Of a DNA stretch of 7,199 nucleotides, positions 5,316 through 7,199 are shown piece after piece. Below the pieces are notes generated by a model, which searched no databases, was not told the DNA's origin, and saw only the letters and a list, made by a program, of their open reading frames with translations. The translations under genes were made by a program, and so were the position numbers. The DNA comes from PKWO01 sp036561005 (lineage in GTDB: Bacteria; Pseudomonadota; Gammaproteobacteria; Burkholderiales; Burkholderiaceae_D), in the NCBI GenBank assembly GCA_036561005.1, contig DATBQE010000119.1:1-7199 (forward strand), in the 5' to 3' direction. Positions within the stretch are counted from its first letter, which is position 1. Each line of letters begins with the position of its first letter.

Positions 5316-6578
5316 TCAGGAACGCGTGATCGGCATTTCCAGGTCTTCGGAAGGGACGCGCATGTGCTTGGCCAATTCCAGTTTGGCGATGGCATTGCGG
5401 TGCACCTCGTCCGGACCGTCGGCCAGGCGCAGGGTACGGTTGCCGGCCCACATGTAGGCCAGCGGGAAATCGTCCGATACGCCGCCGGCGCCGTGGGCCT
5501 GGATGGCCCAGTCGAGCACCTGCTGCGCCACGTTCGGGGCCAATACCTTGATCATGGCGATCTCGGCCTTGGCGTGCTTGTTGCCGACCGTGTCCATCAT
5601 GTAGGCGGCCTTGAGCGTCAACAGGCGTGCCGTGTCGATCTGGATACGTGCTTCGGCAATGCGTTCGCGCCAGATGCTTTGATCGGATATCTGCTTGCCG
5701 AATGCCACGCGACTGGTCAGGCGACGGCACATGTATTCGAGCGCGCGTTCGGCCACGCCGATAGCGCGCATGCAGTGATGAATGCGGCCAGGGCCAAGGC
5801 GACCTTGGGCAATTTCGAATCCGCGGCCCTCACCGAGCAGGATGTTCGACGCCGGCACGCGCACGTTTTCAAAGCGGATTTCGCAATGGCCATGCGGTGC
5901 GTCGTCGTAGCCGAATACGGGAAGAGGGCGCACGATGGTCACGCCCGTCGCATCGACCGGCACCAGGATCATCGATTGCTGCGCATGGCGCGGCGCATCC
6001 GGGTCGGTTTTGCCCATCAGGATGAAAATCTTGCAGCGCGGATCGCCGGCGCCCGAAATCCACCATTTGAGTCCGTTGATGACATAGTCGTCGCCCTGAC
6101 GTTCGATGCGGGTGGCGATGTTGGTGGCGTCGGACGAGGCAACGGCCGGCTCGGTCATGGCAAAGGCGGAGCGGATTTCACCGCGCAGCAGCGGTTCAAG
6201 CCAGGTGCGCTTGTGTTCTTCGTTGCCGTAGCGCTCGATGGTTTCCATGTTGCCGGTGTCCGGCGCCGAGCAGTTGAACACTTCCGGCGCCCAGCCGACG
6301 CGGCCCATGATTTCGCACAGCGGCGCATAGTCGAGGTTGGACAGGCCTTCCGGCGCGCGCGTCGATTTCGGCAGGAACAGATTCCACAAGCCCTGCTCGC
6401 GCGCCTTCGGCTTGAGGTCCTCGATCAGCTTGGTCGGAATCCAGCGATTGCCCTTTTCCTTGCCGTTATTGTCGATTTCCTTCTTGTAGGCCATCTCATT
6501 CGGATAGATGTGTTCATCCATGAATGTGATCAGTTTGGCCTGCAGTGATTTGCAACGTTCCGAATATTCGAATTCCAT
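5316..6578 (-). CDS. ACAD10/11-type acyl-CoA dehydrogenase
   Basis: Flavoenzyme of 420 aa, cytoplasmic. It closely resembles the C-terminal ACAD domain of vertebrate ACAD11: EGLWNLFLP-like text at 62-70 (QGLWNLFLP), APDTGNME (105-112), MTEPAVASSDATN (141-153), KWWISGAGDP (171-180), EGRGFEIAQGRLGPGRIHH (250-268) and ADGPDEVH (386-393) with E391 as the expected catalytic base. R290 in SRVAFGK is the FAD-pyrophosphate Arg. It has all single-subunit motifs, unlike the 42-2384 pair. AAAGGAG just upstream supports the start. The partner kinase-like gene is 85 bp upstream on the same strand. For ACAD10/11 and the LvaC protein of levulinate catabolism, the ACAD converts a 4-phosphoacyl-CoA to an enoyl-CoA; I infer the same here, although ordinary long-chain acyl-CoA dehydrogenation is also possible. 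Confidence 0.95.
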   Translation of the reverse strand: MEFEYSERCKSLQAKLITFMDEHIYPNEMAYKKEIDNNGKEKGNRWIPTKLIEDLKPKAREQGLWNLFLPKSTRAPEGLSNLDYAPLCEIMGRVGWAPEVFNCSAPDTGNMETIERYGNEEHKRTWLEPLLRGEIRSAFAMTEPAVASSDATNIATRIERQGDDYVINGLKWWISGAGDPRCKIFILMGKTDPDAPRHAQQSMILVPVDATGVTIVRPLPVFGYDDAPHGHCEIRFENVRVPASNILLGEGRGFEIAQGRLGPGRIHHCMRAIGVAERALEYMCRRLTSRVAFGKQISDQSIWRERIAEARIQIDTARLLTLKAAYMMDTVGNKHAKAEIAMIKVLAPNVAQQVLDWAIQAHGAGGVSDDFPLAYMWAGNRTLRLADGPDEVHRNAIAKLELAKHMRVPSEDLEMPITRS

Positions 6579-6582
6579 GTTG

Positions 6583-6588
6583 TCTCCT
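6583..6588 (-). promoter_or_regulatory. Ribosome binding site of the ACAD11-like gene
   Basis: AGGAGA (within AAAGGAGA) on the minus strand, 4 bases before the ATG at 6576-6578. This is a strong site and supports the chosen start. The 85-bp gap to the kinase-like gene shows no terminator, which fits co-transcription. Confidence 0.7.
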
Positions 6589-6663
6589 TTTTGGGATCAG
6601 CCGGCCTTGCTGTTAAGGACGGCCGCAATGCAGAAAGTGAATGTGTCGCTGAATGGTTTTTTC

Positions 6664-7199
6664 TTAGCCTTTGGCACCGGACGCATACTGCCAGCCCATT
6701 TCCGCCATCGGCCGGGCAGCCTTGCCCGACATCAATGCCTGCTCGCTCGCAGCCGTGCCGTCGACGTAGCGCTTCATAATCCCTTGCAGAATGCCCGCCA
6801 TGCGGAACATGTTGTACGCGAGATAGAACGCAAAATCTTCCTGGCGTATGGTCTTGCCGGTGCGTTCGCAATACTTGGCGATATAGTCGGCTTCGCTCGG
6901 AATGCCGAGCGCCTTGTGGTCGAGTCCGCCGATGCCGCGGAACTGGCCGGGTGGAATATGCCAGCTCATGCAATGGTAAGAAAAATCCGCCAGCGGATGG
7001 CCGAGGGTCGACAATTCCCAGTCGAGGATCGCCAGTATGCGCGGCTCGGTCGGGTGGAAAATCATGTTGTCGAGGCGATAGTCGCCATGCACGATGCTAG
7101 TTTCGTCGCCGGGCGGAATGTTGTTTGGCAGCCAGTCGATCAAGGCATCCATCGCTTCGATCTTTTCGGTTTCCGATGCGCGGTATTGCTTGGTCCAAC
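6664..7199 (-). CDS. Phosphotransferase (APH/ACAD10-11 kinase-like) protein, partial, 5' end missing
   Basis: C-terminal 178 codons of a kinase-fold protein that continues past the right edge; family members are usually about 340-360 aa, so roughly half is missing. Coding is continuous from 7199, with WTKQYRASETEKIEAMD before the internal Met at 7152, so that Met is not the start. Visible are the Brenner catalytic loop VHGDYRLDN (catalytic Asp in the codon near 7081-7083) and the metal-binding LDWELSTLGHPLADFSYH segment that replaces DFG. This form is characteristic of the APH-like domain found fused to ACAD in ACAD10/11 and encoded beside ACAD genes in bacteria. Predicted role: phosphorylating the 4-hydroxyl of a hydroxyacyl-CoA for the next enzyme. 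Aminoglycoside resistance is unlikely given the context. N-lobe motifs cannot be checked. Confidence 0.92.
   Translation of the reverse strand, partial: WTKQYRASETEKIEAMDALIDWLPNNIPPGDETSIVHGDYRLDNMIFHPTEPRILAILDWELSTLGHPLADFSYHCMSWHIPPGQFRGIGGLDHKALGIPSEADYIAKYCERTGKTIRQEDFAFYLAYNMFRMAGILQGIMKRYVDGTAASEQALMSGKAARPMAEMGWQYASGAKG

Noticed and set aside
5098..5730. N-terminal extension of the methyltransferase-like frame up to 5730
   Set aside because: It would run through the intergenic gap and antisense to the dehydrogenase gene, and would place the signal peptide in mid-protein. The ATG at 5097 with AGGAGA upstream is far better.
5364..6548. Open frame of 394 codons on the plus strand, antisense to the ACAD11-like gene
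   Set aside because: Its translation is low-complexity, rich in Val, Gly, His and Arg, with no motif. The opposite strand encodes a highly conserved enzyme.
6602..6625. Possible hairpin (CGGCC/GGCCG) between the kinase-like and dehydrogenase genes
   Set aside because: Only 5 base pairs around a 14-base loop, with a competing CCTT/AAGG pairing and no U-tract; too weak to call a terminator.
6664..7199. Aminoglycoside resistance gene
   Set aside because: The kinase fold is shared with aminoglycoside phosphotransferases, but the LDWELSTLGHPLADFSYH form and the adjacent ACAD11-like gene point to acyl-CoA metabolism.

Overview
The window looks like chromosomal DNA of a betaproteobacterium, most likely Burkholderiales and possibly Oxalobacteraceae. 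That placement is an inference from the moderately high GC content, the codon use and the set of gene families. No rRNA or tRNA gene is present to fix the taxonomy. Almost everything here is acyl-CoA or fatty-acid-like catabolism, arranged as two blocks that converge at about position 3513.

Plus-strand block (42-3510): two tightly coupled acyl-CoA dehydrogenase genes (398 and 379 aa, 6 bp apart) are followed by a MaoC-type hydratase gene. After a 186-bp gap holding a palindromic repeat element comes a second MaoC-type hydratase gene. The two dehydrogenases resemble the large and small subunits of pimeloyl-CoA-dehydrogenase-type enzymes (PimC/PimD). Their motifs are complementary: the first has the catalytic Glu but no FAD-binding RxQFG motif, and the second has RQQFG but Asp at the catalytic position. 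They probably form one hetero-oligomeric enzyme. Dehydrogenation followed by hydration are the first two steps of a beta-oxidation-like pathway, so the block is a plausible partial degradation operon. The ligase and thiolase would have to lie outside the window.

Minus-strand block (7199-3517, transcribed right to left): a partial aminoglycoside-phosphotransferase-like kinase runs off the right edge. It is followed by an ACAD10/11-type acyl-CoA dehydrogenase, an exported protein with a methyltransferase-like fold, and a YfcG-like glutathione S-transferase. The kinase plus ACAD pair is the bacterial two-gene version of the mammalian ACAD10/ACAD11 fusion. By analogy with ACAD10/11 and with LvaA/LvaC of levulinate catabolism, it probably handles 4-hydroxyacyl-CoAs through a phosphorylated intermediate. 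The last two genes are separated from that pair by gaps of 218 and 102 bp with hairpins, and may be independent units.

Non-coding features: a 136-bp inverted-repeat element (2897-3032) resembling a REP doublet (REPIN) or a MITE; an 11-bp perfect dyad between the methyltransferase-like and GST genes; and a bulged 15-bp hairpin just after the ACAD11-like gene. None of these hairpins has a clear U-tract. No stretch longer than 300 bases lacks a gene. I see no CRISPR array, IS transposase or defence system.
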